Assembly: GCA_001600455.1 (NCBI GenBank)
Contig: BCKC01000003.1
Span: 2,642,315 to 2,706,314, forward strand
Direction: 5' to 3'
DNA: 64,000 bases
DNA from: Endocalyx cinctus
Taxonomy: Eukaryota > Ascomycota > Sordariomycetes > Amphisphaeriales > Apiosporaceae
Part shown: positions 24,962 to 35,219 of the stretch, in pieces
Layout of the letters: every line of letters starts with the position of its first letter
Numbering within the stretch: the first letter of the stretch is position 1
Translations under genes and position numbers: made by a program
The notes under the pieces: generated by a model
The model's database searches: none
What the model was told of the DNA's origin: nothing
The model's input: only the letters and a program-made list of their open reading frames with translations

Positions 24962-25533
24962 ATTTAAGGGATAACCAACTAATTACATTGTTTGGCAATG
25001 TATGGTACAAATATTGATTTTTGAAGCTGGGCAAAAATTGCGTAATCTTTCCAACATCTCTTTTATTCTAACTTTCACATGAATTCCAGTAGGGCTTTAC
25101 ACTCCCATCCCACGCCAAGAACCCATGCCCCCATGGGTTCCTATGGGAGTTTGGCAAATCTAGCCTGATAACCTTACATAAAATTATTCATATAGATATT
25201 GATAAATTTATTTCTATATCGTTTTAATACGATATATCGAGTAAATAATTAATATAATAAATGTTAATTAAAAAAGAATTCTAATATAAAAATCATTGTA
25301 TACTGATAAATATGTGATAAATTATGTGTAAATAAAGGGATGTTGGTTAGAAAGAGGTTAGTGGGGTTGACGCACGGATATTGTTGGTATATTAGTGTAC
25401 AAAGTATTACAAAGTACCTCCTCACCCAACGCGCATTCGCTGCTAGGTACCTTCAGCGTGCACCTAGTGTTCCCTAATCTTACCAAAACCACCAAAACTC
25501 AATGATTTCTGTGCTTTAAGACGCAAAAATAAA
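24962..25533. other. Very AT-rich intergenic DNA
   Basis: No gene seen. The part from about 25160 to 25350 is strongly AT-rich (runs such as aatataataaatgttaattaaaa), the highest in the neighbourhood. It may have been shaped by C-to-T decay, but no parent repeat can be recognised. Confidence 0.5.
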
Positions 25534-26327
25534 ATGAACGCAACGACAGTATTGGACACCCTTCGACTAGAGACTGCGACTCGTAGAGATGCACCTCGAA
25601 TCGCAGAGATTCATATGGCTGCCTTCGGTTCCAACGCCATGCTCCATGCCCAATTTCCAACCCCCGCAATTCGTCAGCAGTTGCAAATCTGTATCGCAGA
25701 GAAGGCCCTCGCCGATATTGACGATCCAAAGACGACGGTCCTAGTCATCATGAATTCTGACGGTACAGACTCCTTAATCTGTGACTTATGATGTTTATTC
25801 GGCCATGTTTCCAAGAATCTAATGACGTTGTATCGCTAGACTATGTTGTCGCATTTGCCAAATGGTCGCATCCTATCCAGCCCGGCGAGGACTATGTTGA
25901 GCCACCCTGGCGGTGGCCGGACGGGACCGATCTCGACACTTTGGATGCTTGGATCGCCAAGGCGGATCAGGCTCAGATGCGTTCTGTTGGCAAAGGTCCC
26001 TGTTATCGTATGTCTTTGGAAAGCCAGTGCCGACTCATTGGTAAGTGCACATACTGATATAATACTTAATAAATAGGTCTCCCGTATATTGGCACCGATC
26101 CGACATATAGCCGACGCAGAGCTGGTACGCTGCTGGTGCAATGGGGAGTACAGCAGTCCAATGCAAGCGGTTTCCCCTGCTATCTGGAGAGCACGGTTGA
26201 CGCAGCCCCTTTCTACCAGAAAAATGGGTTCACGGTTGGAGAGACGATTTCACTGCCAATTCGTCTTGACGATGGCACCGAAACGCAAATATATGAAGAG
26301 GTGATCTGTACATATACTCCCCAGTAA
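25534..26327 (+). CDS. GNAT-family N-acetyltransferase
   Basis: Predicted acetyl-CoA-dependent N-acetyltransferase of a fungal GNAT subfamily; the acceptor substrate is unknown. Three exons: 25534-25762, 25840-26040, 26077-26327; all junctions in phase, 226 residues. The N-terminal part shows the family opening (RLETATRRDAPRIAEIHMAA) and FAKWSHP. A tryptophan-rich stretch YVEPPWRWPDGTDL follows. The third exon holds the acetyl-CoA loop IGTDPTYSRRRAGTLLVQWG and a C-terminal ESTVDAAPFYQKNGF, typical for GNAT motif B. No signal or membrane segment is visible, so cytosolic. Its frame is intact although the genes on both sides (P450, TauD) are broken. The last intron is only 36 bp, the shortest in the window. 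Confidence 0.85.
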
Positions 26328-26630
26328 TAGGCTTAATTCGTCAATTTGGGAAGACCGAGAAGAACCGTCGGATTTGCAACTGAAGTTAAGCCTGTAAACT
26401 CCACGGAAACCAGTAGACCGCTATACCTGCTAGATATTATGACAACTGATAATAGACGTTACTAAGTTTGAGTCTTTGAGCTTTTCAAGAATAGGCAGAA
26501 TTCAATCACTATGCGTGGCCAAGAAGGTACATGTAATTAAAAGTTATGTAAGCGTACTCAAAGCAATCGCGGTATTGCACCCTCGACACTAAACCACCAC
26601 GCATCCCACTATAAAACGCATTAAAAACAC

Positions 26631-27570
26631 TCAGTAATCCGATATCTGAATAGTTTTGGCCCAGTCTGCATCGCCGTATGCTCCAGCCACCTTTTCCCCA
26701 TCGAAAAGACTGGCCATCATAACTCGGTCGGCTTGCTCACTTAGCCAAGGCTGCCGCCCATGCTGCGCAACGATGTTGTCGAATACAAGGACATCACCTT
26801 GCTCCCAGCGATGAAGCACTCGAATCTCTTCTGTAATCGCCACAAGACGCTCCAGATATACTTCCGGAATGGGTGTCCCATCGCCGTATTGTTGTACAGT
26901 AGCACTCTTACGCGTACGAAATAGAGCAAGTCCCGTGAACATGGTAGGCAGCTTCGTGCCTGGCTGAGTGCGGATAGCAGGCAAACGATGAGTTACTACT
27001 ATCCCTTCGTCATTTTCGAACCACTTCCACGTTGTGTAAATGCCTCGCCCATAGCGGGAAATCTGGGCCTCGATCTTTCCTTCCCGAACGCCTCCCTCAG
27101 TGTAGAGCCCCCAGCACATTGGGGCTCATTCTTGTAGGTGATCCGGCTGAGAAGACCCTTTGCCTCAAGCTCAGCTGCGAAGTCCGGCATTTCCTCTTGA
27201 ACCCGTCGAAAGAGCTCAAGAGAAGACGACATGGGGGTCTCGCGCCCTTCCGAAGGCACCCTATATCCGTAGAAAAATATGTAGCCAGGTGCGTGTGGCA
27301 CCTGGGGTGACTCATTGCGACTGTGTATGAACACTTCCTTTGGCGCTTCGCTGGTAGGTGGCACATTGGGAGCAAGTGTTGGGCGATCTACAACAATGCC
27401 AATGATCTCGTGAGGCTTGAAACCAAATGCATGAGAGAACATGCTGAAGTCATCGGCGTTGTGTGTCGGCAGGCCCCGAAATAGAATTGTACCGTGAAGC
27501 GCTAGGAGCCTAGTCCAGCGCAGATTCTACGACTACGGCCTTGTCCGAGCCGCCTGGAGCTTCGTCTACG
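26631..27570 (-). pseudogene. TauD/TfdA-like Fe(II)/2-oxoglutarate dioxygenase, disrupted
   Basis: Remnant of a non-haem iron oxygenase of the TauD/TfdA superfamily. Three pieces in different frames follow each other without room for introns. The first (about 27570-27511) reads DKAVVVESALD and ends in TAG. The second (27511-27080) reads LLALHGTILFRGLPTHNADD through KNEPQCAGGSTLREAFGKE. The third (27083-26631) reads KIEAQISRYGRG, THRLPAIRTQPGTKLPTMF, and ends ISDY. Homologues I remember have extra residues between the second and third pieces, so the junction near 27080 looks like a small deletion with loss of frame. The iron-binding HxE motif, expected as HNESPQVP, is RNESPQVP here (His to Arg); the distal IVAQHGRQPW is kept. 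No clear start codon region was found. Inactive copy with good confidence. Confidence 0.75.
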
Positions 27571-28342
27571 ATCAGTTTTCGTTTTCAGGTGCACTTGGCG
27601 GAAAGCTTCCATCCACCCATCATCCGCCCGTTCAGAGCAGCCAAACGGACAAGTGAGTCATGTAATCACGTGTTTTGTGACAACCCCCGCGAATTATCTA
27701 TTTCTGCACTTTCTGCACTGGAGGATAGAAGATCAATTAACAAAAACCCCCAACACCTAGAGATGTCTTTCGCGAGCGCCATTATGTGCGCAGGAGTAGC
27801 ACCATGCATTAGCCTGCAACAGTTCTATGCTCAGAAAGCCTAGGTAGCTATTGGCATGTAACAAACAGGCAACAAGGAGTGTTCTACATATTCAAAAGCC
27901 GATGGCAAAAGCCGAGAACGCCTCACACTTCCAAGTGACGGCAGTAAATTTACGCATTGTGATATTCATTCCCCCACTTTTACCTCGAGCAGAGAATTGC
28001 CTAGCGGTAGGGTTATTTACCTCCATGAAATTGGGATAAACAAGCATCGATCTGGTGTCTGTCATATCCATATTTAGATAATATCAAAAGGATGCCTTAT
28101 TTGTTGGACCGTAAACTTGCACTTCACGGCTCGAAGGCGCATCGGTAGACAGGTAATTGACTCACGTAGGCAAATAAAACGACTTTGCAACGAGTGAAAC
28201 TAATGTCTTGACTCATCCAATATTGACTCAGTGAAAGTGGGTTTAAACTAAAGTATTGAAGGTCAAGCGTTCATATATATTACTATGTTTCGATATACCA
28301 AGCTAGACAGGTATGATAAACTCCTCCCGAACTCTTGGCTGC
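27571..28342. other. Intergenic stretch
   Basis: No gene recognised between the 5' end of the TauD relic (-) and the 3' end of the unknown gene (-). Its left edge may hold the decayed first exon of the dioxygenase, for example a possible ESFPPSAPENEN frame near 27595, which I cannot confirm. Confidence 0.45.
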
Positions 28343-29035
28343 TCACGACTGGAAGTCCACTGCAACAGTTGCAGGTATTTCAGGATCACAACCTAGTTTT
28401 CAAAGATATCCTTTTGTTAGCTAAGAAATACATCGGGAATGTTACGCACACTTAGGTCCTTGAATAAAGCCTGGTCGTGTCCACGTTGCGAGTCGGTCAT
28501 GACAAAACTCCTCTAGATCCCATTCCGTCTCTTCTAGCTTACTCTTGTCATGAAAAACATAGGTTTCAGCAACTCTTTCGGTCTCTTTGATATCAAACCT
28601 ATCGTCCTTGCTCCCATCATGAGGCACAGGTAACGTCACTTTGACTTTCTGCCGAACATACTCCCTTCCTTCAAAATGGTCCAACTTGAGCATAATGGCA
28701 TCCGTTAGACCAGTTACCAGGGCGCCGGAAACTTGCCGTCCCAGGTCTTCTAAAATGGCAGGGGTTTCATTGCCAAGACGTTTTCGGCGAGAATACCCAT
28801 GCAAAATGGCCGGCTCAAAAGTGTGATGTCGGGCACAGTCAAGAGACAAAACCCTCGCCGTAGCACACCGTGAAGAATATCTCCTGGACCATCTACGCCA
28901 GTGGTCAGCGACAAAAGAAGTTGACAGCTCACGTAGTTCAGTAAACAGACCAGAGTTCCTTGCCACGTTAGCTTCATGAACTCCGATGAGAGCAAAATGA
29001 AAGAGATGTAGGAGCTTTACCATAAAAGAAAGCAC
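28343..29035 (-). CDS. Hypothetical protein, unrecognised family
   Basis: Two exons are inferred: 29035-28450 and 28392-28343, joined in phase by a 57-bp intron (donor GTGCGT, acceptor CTAG), ending CCDPEIPATVAVDFQS. The resulting product is about 211 residues. The C-terminal two thirds look like a real, conserved, soluble protein: HTFEPAILHGYSRRKRLG, ETPAILEDLGRQVSGALVTG, LDHFEGREYVRQKVKVTLP, then an acidic-basic stretch and WDLEEFCHDRLATWTRPGF. The first 60 or so residues, rich in Arg, Ser and Leu, look less natural, so the real start may lie in another upstream exon, or the 5' part may be decayed as in neighbouring genes. I do not recognise the family and propose no function. Confidence 0.5.
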
Positions 29036-30019
29036 AATGGGTTTGAAGGACTGGTCGCTCTTCTGCCGAATGCTGGCCCTTTTGACTCATGCTGAAAGCT
29101 CAGTGCTTTGCGACGGAGCACTTCGTTGGCAAAAGAACTCAAGAGAGCAAAAATATTATCAGGTTATTGTCCAGAACTTACTTCATGGCTCGCTATTAAA
29201 GCTTACTCTTATCACTGACCTTGTTAATTGATTTGATGCCTGAATATGCAAAAAGCGCTCAAGGATGCATTGCGGTCACTACGAAGGCTTCGGCTGTCAG
29301 AGAAGACCGTGATACAAATATATACATCTGTTCAACCAAGTTGTTGTAGCTCGGAGAGTCCGAATGCGAGGTAATAGGTGGCATGCAGCCCTTATATATA
29401 AGTGTACACCTCCAGCCCCTTGTACCACCATGCACCGCCATGTAATTTTATTGTATTCCCTGATATGAGCCTTGGGGGGTTTTCCGGATTCGTACCTGCA
29501 AACCTGAGAAAGTGTTCTCTAAACTCACCCCTTTACTATTGAAGTCGCGATGAATACCCACATGCAGTTCGTACCCAAAAGGGGTTAGACAGTGCCACTT
29601 GGCTGCACATTTACTGAGCGGCTATATCTTTTTGGCGATTGGTCAAGTACCATGCTAGTATTCAACATACTGTACTAGAATACTGCAGAAAGGTTACATA
29701 TCTATTTTTAGATTCTACCGGATTAAAGTAATACACCATAGCCAGTAACTGCACTCACCTACCAATATCGTGACTATGTAAATTAAATAGGAAGAAAACC
29801 CACACACACCCTTTTCTGATTAGCGAATTGCAAAAATTTATCTTTTGTCCCAGATTCAGGCGACAGGTCTTCAGGGGATACCGGCCTAGGCCGCTAATCC
29901 GCAGCACTACAAAAGCTTTGGTTTTGCGACGCTTCGATGCCAGGCTCGGCAGAATTGTTGAAATGCAGGCTATCATAAACGTGTGATAAAATACCATAGA
30001 GGTCTCTGGGGGACCTTAA
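29036..30019. other. Intergenic stretch
   Basis: About 1 kb without a recognisable gene, between the divergent unknown gene (-) and the LYC1-like gene (+). Only short frames occur. It should contain the promoters of both. Confidence 0.5.
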
Positions 30020-31270
30020 TTGCATGCTCTGAAAGCGACATTGCCATTCATAAGGATGCGTTTGGACACGGTGTTGCCAAGTTCGCAGTCACCCAACCTC
30101 CGTCTGAGCCAGCCTACTCCAGAGGAATGCATCCAGATCTGGTCCAGCACGGCGGCGTCCTGGAAAGACTCCCTGACGACATCTCTCTACGTCGTCGAAG
30201 CTGACTACCTGACTAGAGTTCCTCTAGCCGAGAACGGAGGCATGAGTACTTGGGTTCTGGTGGACAAGAACTCCCCTCCGAACAAGAGACAGATTCTCTG
30301 CTCGTGCGAGAGCTTTAGGAAGCGCTCTCTGACGAGCGACAGAAACGGTAAAGTCGAGGAGGGCATCGTTCACGGCGTCGCGAGCGTCTTTTGCCCGGAA
30401 GAGCTCCGTGGCCGTGGCTACGGGACGCGTCACATGCAGGAGCTTGCCAAGACGCTCGAGGGTTGGCAGATCGACTACGGCAAGAGCATCGGCAGCACCC
30501 TGTATTCAGACATCGGCAAGAAGTACTACGCCAAGGTGGGTTGGGCGCCAAACCCCACGAACGGACATTATGAGCTGCCGGCTATCGACATGGAATGGCC
30601 GGCCGAAGTGCACCCGGTCCCGGAATCGGAGCTTGCAGCGCTCTGCTCGAGGGACGAGCGGATGATATACAAGGCAATGGAAACACCCAGCGCAGTGGGG
30701 AAGCGCGTCGTGGTAGTGCCCAACCTAGAGCACATGCTTTGGCATATCCGGAAAGAGGAATTTGCGACCTATCACATCTTTAGCAAGACGCCCGAGGTGA
30801 AGGGCGCCATTGCCGGCAATCCCGGCAAGCAGGTATGGGCGATATGGACGCATCGATATTACAGCCATCCTATTCGATCTCCCGAGCATCACGAAAACCT
30901 CGAACTTGTCGACGAAAATGACGATAATCCTTTGTACATTTTGCGCCTCGTGGTAGAAGGGGACGAAACGGCTAATAAGCCACGCGAGAGCCAACCGGCC
31001 CCCGACACTGACTCGTACGCAGACCAAGCGGCTGCTCTTAAGGCTGTACTCCATGCTGCGCAGATGGAGGCGGCGGAATGGAAGCTAGACTTTGTGTCCT
31101 TATGGGAACCTTCCCCTTTAGTGCACAGGCTCATCGGGCAGAGCGGCCTTGAAGCCGCCTGGGTTGAGAGACAAGATGCATCAATCGCGTGTACGCGATG
31201 GTTCGGCGAAGGGAACCCCGTCGACGGCTCGCCGGTTTTGATCAATAATGAGCATTATGCCTGGTGCTGA
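30020..31270 (+). CDS. LYC1-like lysine N6-acetyltransferase family protein
   Basis: Single-exon gene for 416 residues of the fungal LYC1 family, named after the Yarrowia lipolytica lysine acetyltransferase, which makes N6-acetyl-lysine in lysine catabolism. The N-terminal GNAT domain (about residues 25-190) has the family opening LRLSQPTPEECIQIW, then STWVLVDKN, and the acetyl-CoA-binding loop CPEELRGRGYGTRHMQELAK at about residue 125-145. LYSDIGKKYYAKVGWAPNPT follows. The C-terminal half contains WAIWTHRYYSH and ends INNEHYAWC, as in full-length family members. ATGs at residues 1 and 13 are both possible; family proteins start close to LRLSQPT, so the second (30056) is equally plausible. 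Codon use is GC-rich and even. The gene is intact although flanked by relics. Cytosolic. Family call firm; exact substrate inferred. Confidence 0.85.
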   Translation: MHALKATLPFIRMRLDTVLPSSQSPNLRLSQPTPEECIQIWSSTAASWKDSLTTSLYVVEADYLTRVPLAENGGMSTWVLVDKNSPPNKRQILCSCESFRKRSLTSDRNGKVEEGIVHGVASVFCPEELRGRGYGTRHMQELAKTLEGWQIDYGKSIGSTLYSDIGKKYYAKVGWAPNPTNGHYELPAIDMEWPAEVHPVPESELAALCSRDERMIYKAMETPSAVGKRVVVVPNLEHMLWHIRKEEFATYHIFSKTPEVKGAIAGNPGKQVWAIWTHRYYSHPIRSPEHHENLELVDENDDNPLYILRLVVEGDETANKPRESQPAPDTDSYADQAAALKAVLHAAQMEAAEWKLDFVSLWEPSPLVHRLIGQSGLEAAWVERQDASIACTRWFGEGNPVDGSPVLINNEHYAWC

Positions 31271-31433
31271 TGCAGCCTAGACCACTTGTTTGTGTGCGGA
31301 GTCTCTCATGATAAGCACTTTCATCATAGCTTAGACAAAACTGTGGTATCATCCGTTAATATATACATAACTTAGTAGAATTCTCGCAACAGGCGAAGAG
31401 CATTCCGTATCGCTGTTCATCCGGCTGCTAGTC

Positions 31434-34221
31434 CTAATCACCCCAGTCCATATAGTCGCGTTCGCGTATTAAGTCCTTCACCGCCCCATCCCAATTTCCC
31501 GCCTCCATGGCTACCATGTTAGCCCGCTTACCATCCAGTGTTTTGGCCAGCTTCTTGAAACTAGAATGTCGACAGACCGCTTCGAGAAGGTCGGGATCGC
31601 CAATTTTGGCCGCGTAATGGATAGGGGCCCACCCATCCTTGCCCATTTGCGGACCGACGTCATCAAGCTTCAAAAGAGTCATGGCGCACTCTACCTGTGA
31701 GTTGGAAAGTTGGAAAGTGCCTCGATAAGAGGCGTGTTGCCGTTATTGTCCCTCGTCACTGCAGCATCGGCACAACTAGATGATTTCAGAATAGCTCGTA
31801 GTGAAGCATTATCTCCTTGAATACAGGCATGATGCAATGGGTTCCGGCCAGAGTCGTCCACGATATCGAATTTGGCTCCGTGTTTGAGTAAAATTTGTAC
31901 GCAGTCCACGTCGTCAATAAAATCAAAAACGGGTGTTCTGCTATTGGAGTCCCGAGTGTTGATGTGCGTGGTGTCTTCCGTGCTGCAGAGCACAGACACG
32001 ATCTTCGGTCTTTCTGCGCTCTGGGTTGAGAGTCCTGCGAAATGAAGCGCAACCTGGCCGTTTTCATCTTGCACGTTTGGATCTGCTCCGGCGTCTAGCA
32101 ATAATTTGACGCAGGAGGCAGAGAGACACGAGGCGACGTGGATTGCCGTCTCGCCCTAAACATTAACTTGGTTGATTTGCATCTGATCCGAACATCCTGA
32201 GCGCTGCTACGAGGCCGCTGTCGATCTGAGACTCGACGGCGGCGTGAATGATATTCGCTCCCAGATTAGAAAGCAGTAACGGGTCGGCACCGTGATCGAC
32301 GAGGGTGTGCATCTCCTGGACGCGTCCCGACGATGCCGCCCAGTGCAGCGGTGTCCAGTGAAATTTTTTATCCTTCTGATCTATCAGGTTGTGAATGATC
32401 TTCGTCCCTTTCGGCAGTTCGAAGGCGGAGGCGCGGAAGTATTCAAGTATCGAAGCGAAGAGGGGAGATCGACCCCGGTACTCGGATTTCCACTGCGCCC
32501 AGTTGGTGGTGACGGGAGCATTGTTCGCTTTCTCGATGAGACAAATAAGCCTGGAAGTGATCAGCGAATGGTAGTTCTCTAGGTCTAGCGATCAGGTATC
32601 GGCGCTCTTACTCTTCGAGCGAGGGCCGCTCGTGATGATCGTGGCCGTACAAGTTCAACACGGCGACGTGAACTGGCGTAAACTCAAAATCAGACAAAAT
32701 GCTATCTTGCTCGCCAAAAATCTCCAAAAGTGTCTGCTGATTCTCTTTAGTATCCTTGCCAATGGACTTGAGCGCCGCAAAATCGCCAGGTGTTCTGAGT
32801 ATAGATTAGTGCCGATAGAGCCAGATTAGCGTGAGCTGCTATGTACAAACCTAGATCCGATGTCCGTAGTCTGAGTCGACGCTCCTAGCTCTATCAGATA
32901 TCTTACTATGTCGACCTGTCGGTGATACGCCGCGGCCTACATCATCAACATTAGCATCCCTATCCGACGTCGTGGTGCGTGACACGGAATAGGTAACGTA
33001 CATGGAGCAATGACCAGCCGTCGGGCGCGGTGTCCCATATAGTGGCTTCCCAGATTCTATGCAACCTTTTAATTTATCCAAGTTGCCATGCTTTACGTAT
33101 CGCATGGCGTCTGAACCCTCGGGGACCATCCGGAACGTCTTGAGGTTAATACACATGTTCGCGGTCTTTGACGACATGACATCGAAGAGGACCTTACGGA
33201 AGAGTCGTGAGTACTCCTTCTCCGAACTCTCAAACCCCATACACGAAGATTCGGTGCACTTCAGCTTGCGATCCCCCGGTCCACGTCGCGAGCTCATGAA
33301 AGTGGCCCGAGCTTTCCCGACTGGCTCTTCGTGACACTGGCAGTGACAGCTGTAGTGGCACGATTGGCGCGTGATAAACATGTTCTGAAGGACTATCTGC
33401 CTCTTGTTCCGATGTGCGATGTCAGTCTTCGACTGAGCTTGGGTATCCTCGTCAGTGGGATCAAGGGTCTAGTCTAAGGTGGTGCTAGATCCCCAAGACG
33501 TGGAGCTTTCTACGCTCTTCGAAGAGCTGACAAGGGATAGACGATCCATGAGAGACGTCGCATCTGGTGCACTATCGCTAACACTAGGACTAGTGCTGTT
33601 ATTCCTTGGTCGCAGCTGGCTACTTGGCGCTAGTAGGTTAGAGCTGCTGCTTGCGGCGCCATCGTCTCCAAGATCCTCGATAGCGGTCTCTGTTATACCA
33701 TCGGGATGAGAGAGCATGAAGCTGGGGAGTTGACTGTGAGCGGCGATTAAAGTCTCTCTACGGACAGTTAGCTGCTATAAGGCATGAAAAATCTCCCCTC
33801 GGGTAACTTCTTACGCTTGAGCGATGGTTATGAAGGTGTGCAGCATGGCATTCTTCTCGTTCAGTTTGCTATGTAGCTTGTTGATGGAGGATCTGTGCTG
33901 GAGCCATTTCGCTCGGCGCATGGCGGCCGAACTTGGGCTGCCTGTTTGAGTGACGACCGTTTTGAGTTTGACTACAAGTCCGTTTGAATGGCCAAGGACG
34001 TCCGCGAGAACATCTCCGGAGATATGATGCAGCGTATGCTTGCTTCTCAGGATCCGATCAAAAGCAACCAGCGCCTCGGAGAAGGCCAAGAGGTCGCGAG
34101 CTAATGTCGCTAGTTCCTTGTCGCCGTCTTTGAAGTTCTTGATAATATCATGCAGTTTCTTGGCCGCATCAACGATTTGGACGACAGAAGCGACCAAACC
34201 GATGATGGTTATCGGGTCCAT
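31434..34221 (-). pseudogene. Ankyrin-repeat protein with fungal STAND-type N-terminus, multiply disrupted
   Basis: Related to a common fungal ankyrin protein whose N-terminus (MDPITIIGLVASVVQIVDAA) resembles the N-terminal helical domain of fungal NLR-like proteins. Inferred exons: 34221-33815, 33757-33002, 32936-32851, 32794-32612, 32550-31434. Lesions in the coding frame: TAG at 33471-33469 after SSTTLD; loss of one base near 33046, between IESGK and IWDTAPDGWSLLH; a frame change near 32190, after GLVAALRMF; TAG at 32158-32156 where NVWGETAIHVAS is expected to have Trp; and a perfect 8-bp tandem duplication (31701-31716) that shifts EALSN away from QVECAMTLLKLDDVG. Ankyrin segments such as HWTPLHWAASSGR, HGADPLLLSNLGANIIHAA and DAGADPNVQDENGQVALHFA are well preserved. 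A spliceosome could skip some stops by cryptic introns, but not the 1-nt loss plus the duplication. Original length would be about 850 residues. Confidence 0.8.
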
Positions 34222-35219
34222 CAGAGCCGCCGCCAGGTAAGCGATGGACCGGCTTGTTACCTACTATGTAGTTCGAGATGAATGCGCCGGCCACCTTTGT
34301 ATGTTGTCAAGTCACATTCTCCAAAGCTTTGCGTTGTCAAACGGCGCCGCTCGTGTTTTTTTGGTAGCCTAGTTAGCCCCTCGTCTACGCCGTGGAAGCT
34401 GAATTGGGGCAAAGAGGAGGTAGGAGGTAGGTACAGTGGTGTTTCGATTCAATAGTGGGGGGTAGCGCACCCAAGGACCATATTTGTCCTATATAGGTTT
34501 AGACGAACAGTAATTGATGTGTTCGAAGGTATATCGGCATGGAGGTATCTTTCTATCTACCACCCTATCTTTACTAGTCATCTGTGATGGCCTCGACAAG
34601 AACCGTTCTCACCACCGCATTATAGGTATTGGTGTTGACCTCCACCTGCCTTTTCGAGTCTCATGTCACTGTGGCGGTTGGGGGCCGAAAATAAGCGCCG
34701 GTCATCAGTCCTAGATGACATGTACGGACTCCTCGAAGGGTACAGTTGACCAGGATCGCCGTGACAGCCATCACATCACCTTTGGCCTTCTGTACCCACT
34801 TCCCAATGCATACCAAAAACATTACTTATGAGAGAATTAGCCTCGAATGACCCTTTCTCAATCATCATTCACCAATTGCTATCACTTCGCTATTTTCGTT
34901 CAAGGTCAGGAATAGCTTCGCCCATATTCCATTAATTCGGAAGACAGTTAGATAGCTAGGCAATTAATCCGTCTCCTCTCTGCGATAATCTCTTCATTAT
35001 AGCCAGCCATATTGTGATAACTCACGCTACCACATTTTGGCACATAATTGACCTCGCCCCTATATTAATGTTGAACTTCACCTACTTTCCGACATGCAAT
35101 CATAAAAAGAAAACTATCTATATCGTAATACTAACATTACCAGTGGTTTTTTGTTCTTCTTCAAAATGTCATGAGTTATGCGTTAGGCTTGAAACAATTT
35201 AACGCACGTTCTTAAATAA
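34222..35219. other. Intergenic stretch
   Basis: About 1 kb between the 5' end of the ankyrin relic and the 3' end of the amino-acid transporter, both on the minus strand. No gene was recognised; frames are short. Confidence 0.5.

Noticed and set aside
24990..25430. Centromere-like or RIP-mutated transposon DNA
   Set aside because: It is AT-rich but only a few hundred bases long, with no recognisable repeat parent or terminal repeats.
12570..28342. A biosynthetic gene cluster (two P450s, TauD oxygenase, acetyltransferase, ABC exporter, tyrosinase)
   Set aside because: No polyketide synthase, peptide synthetase, terpene synthase or pathway regulator is visible, and half of the candidate members are broken. 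At most it is a remnant.
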